Below, piece by piece: positions 52,546 to 62,618 of a stretch of DNA of 64,000 nucleotides (its first letter is position 1; each line of letters starts with the position of its first letter). The DNA lies in NCBI RefSeq assembly GCF_040363165.1, contig NZ_BSRG01000004.1, positions 62,001 through 126,000 on the forward strand. Reading direction: 5' to 3'. The DNA is from Thermus sp. LT1-2-5 (GTDB taxonomy: Bacteria > Deinococcota > Deinococci > Deinococcales > Thermaceae). The notes under the pieces are model-generated. The model worked only from the letters and a program-made list of their open reading frames with translations. It was not told the origin of the DNA and did no database searches. The translations under genes and the position numbers were made by a program.

Positions 52546-54307
52546 ACTTCCCCACCAGGCGCTTGCGCTTGGCCGGGTCCAGGACCTTTTTCCGCAAACG
52601 GAGGCTCTTGGGGGTGACCTCCAAGAGCTCGTCCTCGGCTAGGAACTCCAAGGCTTCCTCCAAGGAGAGCTTCCTTGGGGGGATGAGGCGGATGTTCTCG
52701 TCGGAACCCGCAGCCCGGATGTTGGTGAGCTTTTTGGCGGTGGTGACGTTCACCTCCAGGTCGTTTTCCCGCACGTGTTCCCCCACGATCATGCCCACGT
52801 AGACCTCGGTGCCCGGTTCAATGAAAAACTGCACCCGTTCTTGCAGGCGGTGGAGGCTGTAGGCGGTGGCCACCCCTGCTTCCATGGCCACGGCGCTCCC
52901 CGTGGTGCGGGTGGGGATGGGCCCGGCCTCGGGGCCGTAGCCGTGGAAGGTGTGGCTCAGGATGCCCTCCCCCCCGGTGAGGGAGAGGAAGAGGCTGCGG
53001 AAACCGAAGAGGGCCCGGGCGGGGAGGAGGAACTCCGCCCGCACCCGATCGCCCGATTCCATGTGGACCATCTCCGCCCGCCGGGTGCCCAGGGCTTCCA
53101 TCACCGCCCCAAAGCGGTCCTTGGGGGCTTCCACCACCAAGAGCTCGTAGGGCTCGAGGCCATCCTTCAGGAGGACCCGGGGCTGGCCCACGCTAAACTC
53201 GTACCCTTCCCGGCGCATGGTTTCCAGGAGGATGGCCAGGTGGAGCTCCCCCCGGCCCCGTAGTTCAAACACCTCGGGGGCCACCTCCAAAACCTGCAGG
53301 GCCACGTTGGTGCGAAGCTCCCGGTCTAGCCGCTCCTTGAGCTTCTGCCCCGTGACGTACTTTCCCTCCCGCCCGGCGAAGGGGGAGGTGTTGGCGGTGA
53401 GGGTGAGGGCCACGGTGGGTTCGTCCACCGCCAAGCGGGGCAGGGCCTCGGGGGCCTCGGGGCTCGCTAGGGTGTCCCCGATCTCCGCCCCTTCCACCCC
53501 GGCCAGGGCCACAATGTCCCCGGGCAGGCTTTCCTCCACCTCCACCCGCTCCAGGCCCTGATGGGTGTAGACCGCCGCCACCTTGGCCAGGACCTGGCCC
53601 CCTTCCTTCAGGATGGCCACGGTTTCCCCCTTGCGCACCCGGCCCCGGGCCACCTTGCCCACGGCCACCCGGCCCAGGTAGGGGGAGTGGTCCAGGTTGG
53701 CCACCAAAAGCTGGAAAGGCCCTTCCCTCCAGCGGGGCGGGGGGACGTGGTCCAGGATGGTTTGGAACAGCTCCGCTAGGTCCCCCTTGGGCTCTTCCCG
53801 CCAGGCCCTCCCCTCGCGGCCGATGGCGTAGAGGTAGGGGAAGTCCAGCTGTTCCTCGGAGGCGCCCAGTTCCACCATGAGGTCAAAGGTGAGGTTGAGG
53901 ACCTCGTCGGGTCGGGCCTCCTTCTTGTCCACCTTGTTCAGGACCACGATGGGCTTGAGGCCGGCCTCGAGGGCCTTGCGCAGGACGAAGCGGGTCTGGG
54001 GCATGGGGCCTTCCGCAGCGTCCACCAAGAGGAGCACCCCGTCCACCAGGGAAAGGGCCCGCTCCACCTCCCCCCCGAAGTCCGCATGCCCCGGGGTGTC
54101 CACGATGTTCACCTTCACCCCGCCCCAGGCCACGGCGGTGTTCTTGGCCAGGATGGTGATGCCCCGCTCCTTCTCCAGGTCAAAGGAGTCCAGGATCCTT
54201 TCCCCTTCCTCCTTCTTCAGGGCCTTGGCTTGGCGGAGCATGGCGTCCACCAAGGTGGTCTTGCCGTGGTCTACGTGGGCAATGATGGCAATGTTTCTAA
54301 TCTCCAT
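52544..54307 (-). CDS. typA: Translational GTPase TypA/BipA
   Basis: 587 residues. G1 [15 protein letters not shown] near residue 9; G3 [15 protein letters not shown] near 74; G4 [14 protein letters not shown] near 127. C-terminal [27 protein letters not shown] and [30 protein letters not shown] are the BipA-specific domains. Ribosome-associated GTPase important under stress and in 50S assembly. The ATG at 54307 gives [16 protein letters not shown] as in other TypA proteins; the upstream in-frame extension is antisense of the DUF1028 gene and not credible. Confidence 0.96.
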   Translation of the reverse strand: MEIRNIAIIAHVDHGKTTLVDAMLRQAKALKKEEGERILDSFDLEKERGITILAKNTAVAWGGVKVNIVDTPGHADFGGEVERALSLVDGVLLLVDAAEGPMPQTRFVLRKALEAGLKPIVVLNKVDKKEARPDEVLNLTFDLMVELGASEEQLDFPYLYAIGREGRAWREEPKGDLAELFQTILDHVPPPRWREGPFQLLVANLDHSPYLGRVAVGKVARGRVRKGETVAILKEGGQVLAKVAAVYTHQGLERVEVEESLPGDIVALAGVEGAEIGDTLASPEAPEALPRLAVDEPTVALTLTANTSPFAGREGKYVTGQKLKERLDRELRTNVALQVLEVAPEVFELRGRGELHLAILLETMRREGYEFSVGQPRVLLKDGLEPYELLVVEAPKDRFGAVMEALGTRRAEMVHMESGDRVRAEFLLPARALFGFRSLFLSLTGGEGILSHTFHGYGPEAGPIPTRTTGSAVAMEAGVATAYSLHRLQERVQFFIEPGTEVYVGMIVGEHVRENDLEVNVTTAKKLTNIRAAGSDENIRLIPPRKLSLEEALEFLAEDELLEVTPKSLRLRKKVLDPAKRKRLVGK

Positions 54308-54347
54308 GGGCGCACCCAATCCCCCCACTCTACCACGGGAAGGCGCG

Positions 54348-54353
54348 TAGGAT
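54348..54353 (+). promoter_or_regulatory. Leaderless -10 box (TAGGAT) for DUF1028-Ndx1 operon
   Basis: TAGGAT exactly 6 nt before the ATG at 54360. Confidence 0.5.
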
Positions 54354-54359
54354 AAGGGC

Positions 54360-56270
<1,911 letters not shown>

Positions 56271-56308
56271 GCCCGGGGCCACAAAAAGAAGGGAAAAAGG
56301 GGAGCACC

Positions 56309-56917
56309 ATGGAGCGCAAGATGGTGGAGATTGAAGAAACCGGCCTTTCCTTTGAAACGGAACTGGACCTGGACCGCCTTAAGGTCCTGGCCTCGGAGTG
56401 GCTTCAGGTGATCGGGGAGGATCCCAACCGGGAAGGGCTTTTGAAGACACCGGAGCGGGTGGCCAAGGCCTGGGCCTTCCTCACCCGGGGCTACCGCCAA
56501 GACCTTAAGGAGATCGTCAACGGGGCGGTCTTCCAGGCGGAGGGGAGCGAGATGGTGGTGGTGAAGGGCATCGAGTTTTACTCCCTTTGCGAGCACCACC
56601 TTCTGCCCTTCTTCGGCCAGGTGCACATCGGCTACATCCCGAACGGCAAGATCCTGGGCCTTTCCAAGTTCGCCCGCATCGTGGACCTCTTCGCCCGTCG
56701 CCTCCAGGTGCAAGAGCGCTTGGCGGTCCAGATCGCCGAGGCCATCCAGGAGATATTGGAGCCCCAAGGGGTGGGGGTGGTGGTGGAGGGGGTCCACCTC
56801 TGCATGATGATGCGGGGGGTGGAGAAGCAGCACTCCCGCACCGTTACCAGCGCTATGCTGGGGGCTTTCCGGGAAAGCCAGAAGACGCGGGAGGAGTTCT
56901 TGAGCCACCTGCGCTAG
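56309..56917 (+). CDS. folE: GTP cyclohydrolase I
   Basis: 202 residues. [20 protein letters not shown] near residue 45; [23 protein letters not shown] near 89 supplies the zinc Cys and His, and the second Cys lies in [25 protein letters not shown] near 160. It makes dihydroneopterin triphosphate, the entry to folate. The ATG at 56309 is chosen for GGGGAG 6 nt upstream; a GTG at 56267 overlapping the previous stop would add 14 untypical residues. Confidence 0.94.
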   Translation: MERKMVEIEETGLSFETELDLDRLKVLASEWLQVIGEDPNREGLLKTPERVAKAWAFLTRGYRQDLKEIVNGAVFQAEGSEMVVVKGIEFYSLCEHHLLPFFGQVHIGYIPNGKILGLSKFARIVDLFARRLQVQERLAVQIAEAIQEILEPQGVGVVVEGVHLCMMMRGVEKQHSRTVTSAMLGAFRESQKTREEFLSHLR

Positions 56918-56920
56918 GGG

Positions 56921-57145
56921 CTAGCGCCGCCAAAAATGCCCCAGGAGGTTGAGGAGGAGGGTGAGGAGAAGGGAAAGAAGGAGGGCCGAGGTGAGGGGGA
57001 TGTATACCCGTAAGCCCTCCCGCTCTATGCGGATGTCCCCCGGCAGGTGGCCGAACCAGGCGAAGAGCTTGGGGAAGTAGAGGAGAAGGAGCCCCAAGGC
57101 CGCAAGGAAGAGCCCAAGGTAAAGGAGCGCTTTACCCAGTTCCAT
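56921..57145 (-). CDS. DUF2905 membrane protein
   Basis: 74 residues with two helices (about 6-25 and 52-69) joined by KLFAWFGHLPGDIRIEREGLRVYIPLTS, the DUF2905 signature. Function unknown. Last gene of the minus-strand M20-kinase unit; starts 14 bp inside the ROK-kinase gene. Confidence 0.88.
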   Translation of the reverse strand: MELGKALLYLGLFLAALGLLLLYFPKLFAWFGHLPGDIRIEREGLRVYIPLTSALLLSLLLTLLLNLLGHFWRR

Positions 57146-58040
57146 CCCGCACCTCCAGGTAGGCGGTGAGGGCGGCCCCCAAAAGCCCAGCGTCCCCTCC
57201 AAGCTCGGCCTTGCGCAAAGGGGGTACCTCCCAGCCCGCTAGGTAATGGCGGTAGGCGGCGTGCAGGGCTTCCCAGTAGCCCTCTGGGGCGTTTAGGGCG
57301 AGCCCCCCGCCCACCACCACCGCTCCCGGGTCAAAGGCCTTGACCAGGCTGGCGAGGCCCAGGCCCACGTAATGGGCCGCCTGGAGGAGGATGCGCTTGG
57401 CCTTGGGGTCGCCTTCTTGAAAGAGGGCGAAAAGCTCTTGGTTGCTGACAGAGCGGTGGTAAGCGTAGCCCGCTTCCCGTTCCAGGGCCCGACCGGCGGC
57501 CAGGGCCTCCAAACACCCTTCCAGCCCGCAGCCGCACATGGGTCCCCCGGGGAGGAGGGTCATGTGGCCTAGCTCCCCGCCTTGGCCCCTTTCCCCCCGG
57601 AGCACCCGGCCCCCAAGGACCACCCCGCCCCCGACGCCGGTGGAAACCGTGAGGTAGAGGGAGCTCGTTTCCCCTCGGGCCGCCCCCAGGTGGTGCTCGG
57701 CCAAGGCGGCGGCGTTGGCGTCGTTTTCCAAGTAGACGGGCTTGCCCGTGGCCTCTTGCAGAAGGTCCCGGATGGGGAAGTCCACGAGGCCGGGGATGTT
57801 GGGGGTGAAGCGGATCACCCCTTTGCGGAAGTCCAAAGGCCCTGGGGTGCCAAGGCCGATGGCCACCCCTTCCCCCCCCGCTTCCTCCTCCGCCTTGTGG
57901 GCCGCCTCCGCCAGGGCCCGCACCACCGCCATCCCCCCCTCCTTGGGGGTGGGGAGGACCACCTTGGAAAGGAGCTTTTCCCCGTCAAACACCCCGGCGG
58001 CGATCTTGGTCCCCCCGAGGTCCAGGCCCACCACCCTCAT
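57132..58040 (-). CDS. ROK-family sugar kinase, probable glucokinase
   Basis: 302 residues. VVGLDLGGTKIAAGVFDG at residues 3-20 binds ATP phosphates; catalytic Asp in YLENDANAAALAEHHLGAARG near 103; zinc motif CGCGLEGCLEALAAG near residue 168 (CxCGxxGCxE); GELGHM near 154. Glucose phosphorylation is the commonest activity of this subtype; N-acetylmannosamine or other hexoses remain possible. It starts on the stop of the DUF2007-like gene (ATGA). Confidence 0.9.
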   Translation of the reverse strand: MRVVGLDLGGTKIAAGVFDGEKLLSKVVLPTPKEGGMAVVRALAEAAHKAEEEAGGEGVAIGLGTPGPLDFRKGVIRFTPNIPGLVDFPIRDLLQEATGKPVYLENDANAAALAEHHLGAARGETSSLYLTVSTGVGGGVVLGGRVLRGERGQGGELGHMTLLPGGPMCGCGLEGCLEALAAGRALEREAGYAYHRSVSNQELFALFQEGDPKAKRILLQAAHYVGLGLASLVKAFDPGAVVVGGGLALNAPEGYWEALHAAYRHYLAGWEVPPLRKAELGGDAGLLGAALTAYLEVRDGTG

Positions 58041-58273
58041 GGCGCCTCCTCCGCCAAGACGGCCTCGGCTTCGCCCCAGAGGGCCTCGGGCACGAAGAGG
58101 GCCACGTCCCCCATGTAGGTGCCCAAGGCGGCCTCGGGGAGGCCGGCGAAGGGGGTTTCCAGGAAGACGGGGATGCCCCGGACCTCGAGGCGGGCCTTCA
58201 GCCCCTCCGCCACCGGGCGGGGGGCGGTGAGGAGCTTGGCGTATGGGGTTCCGGCTACCGTGCGGCGTTCCAT
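58037..58273 (-). CDS. Small DUF2007-like protein
   Basis: 78 residues. The pattern AKLLTAPRPVAEGLKARLEVRGIPVFLETPF ... GDVALFVPEALWGEAEAVLAEE is that of the DUF2007/putative signal-transducing fold (ferredoxin-like, PII-related), with low certainty. GGAGGCCCT precedes the ATG, which lies inside the end of the M20 gene (19-bp overlap). Function unknown. Confidence 0.6.
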   Translation of the reverse strand: MERRTVAGTPYAKLLTAPRPVAEGLKARLEVRGIPVFLETPFAGLPEAALGTYMGDVALFVPEALWGEAEAVLAEEAP

Positions 58274-59328
58274 AGGGCCTCCACTAAGCGGGTGTAGGCT
58301 TGGGCGGCGGCCTCCACCTGGGATAGGAGGATGTGCTCCTTGGGGGTGTGGGCTAAGGCGGGGTCCCCTGGGCCCAGGCCCAGGACCGGAGCCTTGGCGC
58401 CCAGGTAGGGGGCGTCGGTGGTGAAGGGCCAAAGGCCCGCCCTTTCTTGGCCCAGGGCCTTTAGGGCGGCCTGGAGGAGGGGGTGGTCCTCCGGCAGGCG
58501 GTAGGGGGGCCAGAGGGCGGGGATGGCCATCCGTACCTCCCCCGAGGCCCGCTCCTCCTCGGGGATGTACACCGAGGCGCTTCCCAAGGCCCTTAGGCGG
58601 TCCAAAAGCCCCTCCGGGTCCGCCTCGGGCTCGTAGCGCACGTCCAGGTAAAGCCGCACCACCCCGGGGGTCTGGTTGGTGGCCCCGGGGTAGGTGTCCA
58701 CCCGGGTGGGGGTGAGCTTGAGGCCGGAGGGTAAGGGGAGTTCCTTTAGGGCGAGGAGGTACTCGGCAAGGTCGTAAAGGGGGTTTTCCCCGGAGGCCAG
58801 GGCGGCATGGGCCTCTTCCCCTTCAAAGTCCGCCCAGACCTCGGCCCGGCCCCGGTGCCCCCGCATGAGCCTTCCCCCCGAGGGTTCCCCCAGGATGAAG
58901 GCCAAGGGGCTAAGCCGCAGGGCGGCGTAGCGGCTTCCCAAGCCCCCCACCTCCTCCTGTACCACCGCCAGGAAGCGCACCCGGCCCCGGAGGGGGGTCC
59001 TGGAAAGCGCCTCCAAGGCCAGGAGCATGGCCACCAGGGCGCCTTTCATGTCCACCGCTCCCCGGCCGTAGAGCCGCTCGCCCACCACCGCCCCTTGGGG
59101 GTGGGGCCAGTGGGCGGGGTCCCCCACGGGCACCACGTCCATATGCCCGGTGAGGACCACCTCGGGCTCCTCCTCCCCCAAAAGGGCCTCCACGTTCCCC
59201 GCCTCGTCCAAGGTGGCGGGGAGGCCCAAGGCCTTTAGGGCTTCCAGGAGTAGCCCCGCCACCTCCTCTTCCTTCCCCGGAAGGCTTTCCGCCTGGACGA
59301 GGCGGGAAAGGAGCTTCACCCAGTCCAC
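58255..59328 (-). CDS. M20-family metallopeptidase/deacylase
   Basis: 357 residues. VLTGHMDVVPVGDP near residue 58 and LYGRGAVDMKGALVAML near 86 give two metal ligands and the bridging Asp; the catalytic Glu pair is in AVVQEEVGGLGS near 120. The dimerisation domain spans about 165-270. The sequence is of ArgE/DapE/CPG2 type; the GH-M-DVVP form differs from LysK-type signatures, so I do not assign it to release of lysine from LysW. GTG start with TAGGAT 6 nt upstream. Confidence 0.86.
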   Translation of the reverse strand: MDWVKLLSRLVQAESLPGKEEEVAGLLLEALKALGLPATLDEAGNVEALLGEEEPEVVLTGHMDVVPVGDPAHWPHPQGAVVGERLYGRGAVDMKGALVAMLLALEALSRTPLRGRVRFLAVVQEEVGGLGSRYAALRLSPLAFILGEPSGGRLMRGHRGRAEVWADFEGEEAHAALASGENPLYDLAEYLLALKELPLPSGLKLTPTRVDTYPGATNQTPGVVRLYLDVRYEPEADPEGLLDRLRALGSASVYIPEEERASGEVRMAIPALWPPYRLPEDHPLLQAALKALGQERAGLWPFTTDAPYLGAKAPVLGLGPGDPALAHTPKEHILLSQVEAAAQAYTRLVEALWNAAR

Positions 59329-59332
59329 GCCC

Positions 59333-60049
59333 CTATCCTACACCCCGGGAAAGCCTCGCCTGGTAGAGGGCGATGCCCAGGGCCACGGAGGCGTTCAAGG
59401 ACTCCGCCTCGGGCCGGATGGGGATGCGGAAGAGCTCGTCGCAGGACTCCCGCACCAGCCGCCGCATCCCTTCCCCCTCCGAGCCCACCACCAAGGCCAA
59501 GGGCCTTTGGAAATCCAGTTCTGGGGGGGTCTTCTCCCCCCGCACGTCCAACCCGTAGACCCAAAGCCCCCTTTCCTTGAGTTCCTTCAGGGTGCGGGGG
59601 AGGTTTTTCACCTTGATGACAGGAAGCTTGAGGGCGGCCCCAGCGCTGGCCTTGAGGGCTAAGGGGGAAAGGGGGGCTGCCCGCCGCTCCTCGGAAACCA
59701 CCCCGTGGGCCCCCAGGGCCAGGGCGCTCCGGATCATGGCCCCGTAGTTCCTGGGGTCGGTGATCCCGTCCAGGACCACGAGAAGGGGGGGTTCGCCCCG
59801 GGCTTCGGCCAGGCGCCAGGCGTCTTCCAGGGTGGCGTAGGTGGGCGCCTCCACCTCCGCCGCCAGGCCCTGGTGGTGGGTGGTGCGGAGGAGGGTATCG
59901 AGCTCTATTCGGGGGACGAGCTCAAAGGGGGCCCCGAGCCGCTCCAGTTCCCGTAGGAGCCAGGCCTCCACGCCCCTCGCCACCAGGACCCTGCGGGCGC
60001 GGCCTTCCCGGATGGCCTCGAGGACCGGGTTTCTCCCGTAGATCCACAT
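59333..60049 (-). CDS. rlmB: SpoU/TrmH-family rRNA 2'-O-methyltransferase (RlmB type)
   Basis: 238 residues. N-terminal substrate-binding domain IYGRNPVLEAIREGRARRVLVARG; SPOUT domain with DPRNYGAMIRSALALGAHGVV near 99 (motif 1), LALVVGSEGEGMRRLVRESCD near 190 (motif 2) and IPIRPEAESLNASVALGIALYQ near 213 (motif 3). RlmB methylates 23S rRNA G2251 (E. coli numbering); a tRNA target is less likely given the N-terminal domain. Confidence 0.9.
   Translation of the reverse strand: MWIYGRNPVLEAIREGRARRVLVARGVEAWLLRELERLGAPFELVPRIELDTLLRTTHHQGLAAEVEAPTYATLEDAWRLAEARGEPPLLVVLDGITDPRNYGAMIRSALALGAHGVVSEERRAAPLSPLALKASAGAALKLPVIKVKNLPRTLKELKERGLWVYGLDVRGEKTPPELDFQRPLALVVGSEGEGMRRLVRESCDELFRIPIRPEAESLNASVALGIALYQARLSRGVG
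59335..59340 (-). promoter_or_regulatory. Leaderless -10 box (TAGGAT) for M20 operon
   Basis: TAGGAT on the minus strand exactly 6 nt from the GTG at 59328. The box begins 1 nt inside the stop region of rlmB. Confidence 0.5.
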
Positions 60050-60055
60050 GGCCCG

Positions 60056-60061
60056 AGTCTA
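60056..60061 (-). promoter_or_regulatory. Leaderless -10 box (TAGACT) for rlmB
   Basis: TAGACT on the minus strand exactly 6 nt from the ATG at 60049. Confidence 0.5.
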
Positions 60062-60090
60062 CGCCGTATGATGAGGGGGAAGGAGGCCTT

Positions 60091-60525
60091 ATGTACCGGA
60101 CCATCCTTATGCCCACGGACGGGAGCCCCTGCAGTTTCCAGGCCCTGGAGCATGGCCTTTCCCTGGCCAAGGCCCTGGGGGCCAAGGTGCACTTTCTCTA
60201 CGTCCTGGAAAACCCCGCCCAGGCCATCTGGATCGCCCCCGAGAGCGTTCCCTACGGCCTCGAGCTCCTGGAGGACCTGAAGAAGGCGGGGGAGGAGGCC
60301 ATCGGGAAGGCCCTGGCCCTGGCCAAGGAGAAGGGGGTGGAGGCCACGGGGGAGGTGAAGGAGGGTACCCCCATCCCCACCATCGTGGAGGCGGCCAAGG
60401 GGTTTGACCTCGTGGTCATGGGCACCCACGGGCGCACGGGGCTGGACAAGCTCCTTTTGGGCTCGGTGACCGAGGGGGTGCTCCACCGGGTTTCCGTGCC
60501 GGTCCTGGTGGTGCGCTGCCGCTAG
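60091..60525 (+). CDS. Universal stress protein, ATP-binding type
   Basis: 144 residues. TILMPTDGSPCSFQALEHGLSLAKALGA at the start and the ATP-binding motif GTHGRTGLDKLLLGSVTEGVL near residue 108 (G2xG9xGS/T) are complete. Cytoplasmic dimer; its role in stress survival is known only in outline. GGAGG lies 8 nt before the ATG with TATGAT about 20 nt upstream. First gene of a run of four tightly spaced genes. Confidence 0.93.
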   Translation: MYRTILMPTDGSPCSFQALEHGLSLAKALGAKVHFLYVLENPAQAIWIAPESVPYGLELLEDLKKAGEEAIGKALALAKEKGVEATGEVKEGTPIPTIVEAAKGFDLVVMGTHGRTGLDKLLLGSVTEGVLHRVSVPVLVVRCR

Positions 60526-61041
60526 ATGCGCCTCGTTTCCGTCTTCGTCTCCTCCAGGCTTTCCCCAAAGGACCCCCTTTACCCCAGGCTCGTGCGCTAC
60601 GGGGAGGTGCTGGCCGAGGAGGGCTTTGGCCTGGCCTGTGGCGGGTACCAAGGGGGGATGGAGGCCCTGGCCCGAGGGGTGAAGGCCAAGGGGGGGTTGG
60701 TGGTAGGGGTTACGGCCCCGGGCCTTTTCCCGGAGCGGAAAGGCCCCAACGCCCACGTGGACCTGGAGCTTCCGGCCAGTAGCCTTCCCGAGCGCATCGG
60801 CCGGCTTTTGGACCTGGGGGCGGGGTACCTGGCCCTGCCCGGCGGGGTGGGCACCCTGGCGGAGCTGGTTCTGGCCTGGAACCTCCTCTACCTGCGGCGG
60901 GGCTTGGGGCGGCCCTTGGCGGTGGACCCCTACTGGCTCGATCTCCTCAAAGCCCACGGGGAGATCGCCCCCGAGGACCTCGCCCTCTTGCGGGTGGTGG
61001 CGGGCGAGGAGGACCTGCGCCGCTTCCTGAGGAGCCTATGA
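60526..61041 (+). CDS. LOG-family/lysine-decarboxylase-like Rossmann protein
   Basis: 171 residues. [26 protein letters not shown] near residue 37 and [25 protein letters not shown] near 104 are the GGGxxGxM and PGGxGTxxE motifs. Proteins with both are phosphoribohydrolases that release free bases from nucleotides (LOG), despite the old lysine-decarboxylase name. A T. thermophilus homologue of identical length was structurally studied. It starts directly after the stress-protein stop. Confidence 0.85.
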   Translation: MRLVSVFVSSRLSPKDPLYPRLVRYGEVLAEEGFGLACGGYQGGMEALARGVKAKGGLVVGVTAPGLFPERKGPNAHVDLELPASSLPERIGRLLDLGAGYLALPGGVGTLAELVLAWNLLYLRRGLGRPLAVDPYWLDLLKAHGEIAPEDLALLRVVAGEEDLRRFLRSL

Positions 61042-61400
61042 GCGAAACCCTGGTGGTTTATGTGCCCGACCTGGGCCAGGGGGCGAGCTTCTACCAGGCC
61101 TTGGGCCTGGCCCTGGAGGAGCTCGTTCCCCACGAGGCCTTATTGGTGCCGGGGGAGGGGCCTCTTCTCCTCCTCCGGCTGGGGAAAGGCGGGGTGGAGC
61201 GGGGACCGAGCCGGCCCAGGCCCGAGGGGCAGGGCTTTGCCCGGCTCCGCCTCGAGGAGGGGCGGCTCGTCTTCCTGGTGGAGAGCCTCGCCCACGAGCG
61301 GCTCCGCCTGGCCAAGTACGGCCTGGCCTACCGGGAGGCGGGGGACCACCTCCTCCTCTTTGACCCCGGGGAGAACCCGGTGGTGGTGCGGGAGGGGTGA
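61038..61400 (+). CDS. VOC-superfamily (glyoxalase/dioxygenase fold) protein
   Basis: 120 residues. [44 protein letters not shown] is the first beta-alpha-beta-beta-beta module; [24 protein letters not shown] is the second. The usual metal-binding His/Glu positions are only partly present, so enzymatic activity is uncertain. Overlaps both neighbours (4 bp and 3 bp), hence an operon with LOG and HAD genes. Confidence 0.72.
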   Translation: MSETLVVYVPDLGQGASFYQALGLALEELVPHEALLVPGEGPLLLLRLGKGGVERGPSRPRPEGQGFARLRLEEGRLVFLVESLAHERLRLAKYGLAYREAGDHLLLFDPGENPVVVREG

Positions 61401-62146
61401 TGCGGCTTTGGCTTTTGGACCTAGACGACACCCTCCTCGTGGACCACGGGGTGACCCGGGAGGTACTGGAGGCCTTGGGGAGGGAGGTGGGGGTAGAGGG
61501 GCTTTACCCGGCGGTGAAGGCGCGGGCCGAGGCCCTATTCCGGGAGGCTCCCTTTTACCCCTGGGCGGAAAGGATCGGCCACTCGGCCTTAGAGGCCCTT
61601 TGGGCGGGCTACACCACCCCGGGCCTCGAGGCCTGGGCCGCCTGGGCCTGGCCCTTTCGCGAGCGGGTCTTCCGCGAGGCCTTGGCCGCCCTGGGGGGGC
61701 CTAGGGAAAGGGCTCGGGAGCTGGCGGAGGCCTTCTTCCAGAGGCGACGCCGCTACCCCCTGTTCCCCGAGGTGCCGGAGTTCCTTAAGGCCCTGCGGGC
61801 GCAGGGGGCCTTCCTCGTCCTCCTCACCAACGGGGTCCCTGACCTGCAGCGGGAGAAGCTCGTGGGCGCCGGGCTGGAGGCGGCCTTTGACCTCACCCTG
61901 GTCTCGGGGGAGGTGGGGTGGGGCAAGCCCGACCCCCGGCTTTTCCGCATGGCCCTATGCGCCTTCGGCCTCCCCCCCGAGGCGGCGGTGATGGTGGGGG
62001 ACAACCCCGAGCGGGACATCCAGGGGGCCTTGGCGGCGGGGCTCACGGCGGTCTTCGTGGACCGGGGCCACCGCTTGCCCGACCCCCGCTACCCCGCCCA
62101 CCTGCAGGTGAAGGACCTAAGGGAGGCCCTGGCCCTCCTTTCGTGA
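61400..62146 (+). CDS. HAD-superfamily hydrolase
   Basis: 248 residues. Nucleophile motif LLDLDDTLLVDHG (DxDxT) at residues 5-17; motif II LLTNG near 141; motif III/IV GKPDPRLFRMAL near 174 and MVGDNPERDIQGALAAG near 199. An all-helical cap (about 20-110) makes it subfamily I, typical of phosphoglycolate- or nucleotide-phosphatase-like enzymes; substrate unknown. The ATG at 61400 shares one base with the preceding stop (TGATG). Confidence 0.89.
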   Translation: MRLWLLDLDDTLLVDHGVTREVLEALGREVGVEGLYPAVKARAEALFREAPFYPWAERIGHSALEALWAGYTTPGLEAWAAWAWPFRERVFREALAALGGPRERARELAEAFFQRRRRYPLFPEVPEFLKALRAQGAFLVLLTNGVPDLQREKLVGAGLEAAFDLTLVSGEVGWGKPDPRLFRMALCAFGLPPEAAVMVGDNPERDIQGALAAGLTAVFVDRGHRLPDPRYPAHLQVKDLREALALLS

Positions 62147-62178
62147 GGCGCTTCACGGGCGACCCGTTTCCTTTCCGG

Positions 62179-62184
62179 TAGACT
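62179..62184 (+). promoter_or_regulatory. Leaderless -10 box (TAGACT) for membrane-protein gene
   Basis: TAGACT exactly 6 nt before the ATG at 62191. Confidence 0.5.
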
Positions 62185-62190
62185 CCCCCC

Positions 62191-62580
62191 ATGCACGAGG
62201 CGCTCCTTTTCCTCCATAGTTGGGTGCGTTGGTTGGTCCTCCTTTTAGGCCTCTTTGCCCTCCTCCGGCCCGAGCCCCGCTTGGGGGCCTTTTTTGCCCA
62301 CGCCCTCACCCTGCAGGTGGTCTTGGGGGTGGCGTTGGCCTTTGCAAGCCCCCTTTTCCAGGGGGCCCTGGCCAACCTGCCCGCGGCGATGGAGGCGGGG
62401 GGAGAGGCCCGCTACTTCGTGGCGGAGCACTGGGTGGGGGGGCTTGTGGCCCTGGGGCTCGCCCACGCCGGGCTGGCCCGGGCGCGGAAGGGGAAGCCTA
62501 GGGCCCGGCTCCTCTTCGGCCTTGCCCTCCTCGCCCTACTCCTTTCCATTCCCTGGTTTCGGCCCTTCTTCCGGCTCTAG
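62191..62580 (+). CDS. Four-helix integral membrane protein of unknown function
   Basis: 129 residues with four hydrophobic segments (about 6-25, 32-54, 76-95, 104-122). His residues occur at helix ends (HEALLFLHSWVRWLV, AEHWVGGLVALGLAH), reminiscent of haem- or metal-binding helices in cytochrome-b561-like proteins, but no family is assigned with confidence. Leaderless pattern upstream. Confidence 0.7.
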   Translation: MHEALLFLHSWVRWLVLLLGLFALLRPEPRLGAFFAHALTLQVVLGVALAFASPLFQGALANLPAAMEAGGEARYFVAEHWVGGLVALGLAHAGLARARKGKPRARLLFGLALLALLLSIPWFRPFFRL

Positions 62581-62606
62581 CGTGGCCTGCCACCTGGGTC
62601 CCCCCC

Positions 62607-62612
62607 TAAACT
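62607..62612 (+). promoter_or_regulatory. Leaderless -10 box (TAAACT) for SWIM-protein gene
   Basis: TAAACT exactly 6 nt before the GTG at 62619; it also contains the last in-frame stop, so it fixes the start. Confidence 0.5.
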
Positions 62613-62618
62613 GGGAGG

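Noticed and set aside
58255-59328. Assignment of the M20 enzyme as LysK, the LysW-lysine hydrolase
   Set aside because: Its metal-site sequence (GHMDVVP, LYGRGAVDMKG) is of ArgE/DapE type and the gene is far from the lysine cluster; no specific evidence.
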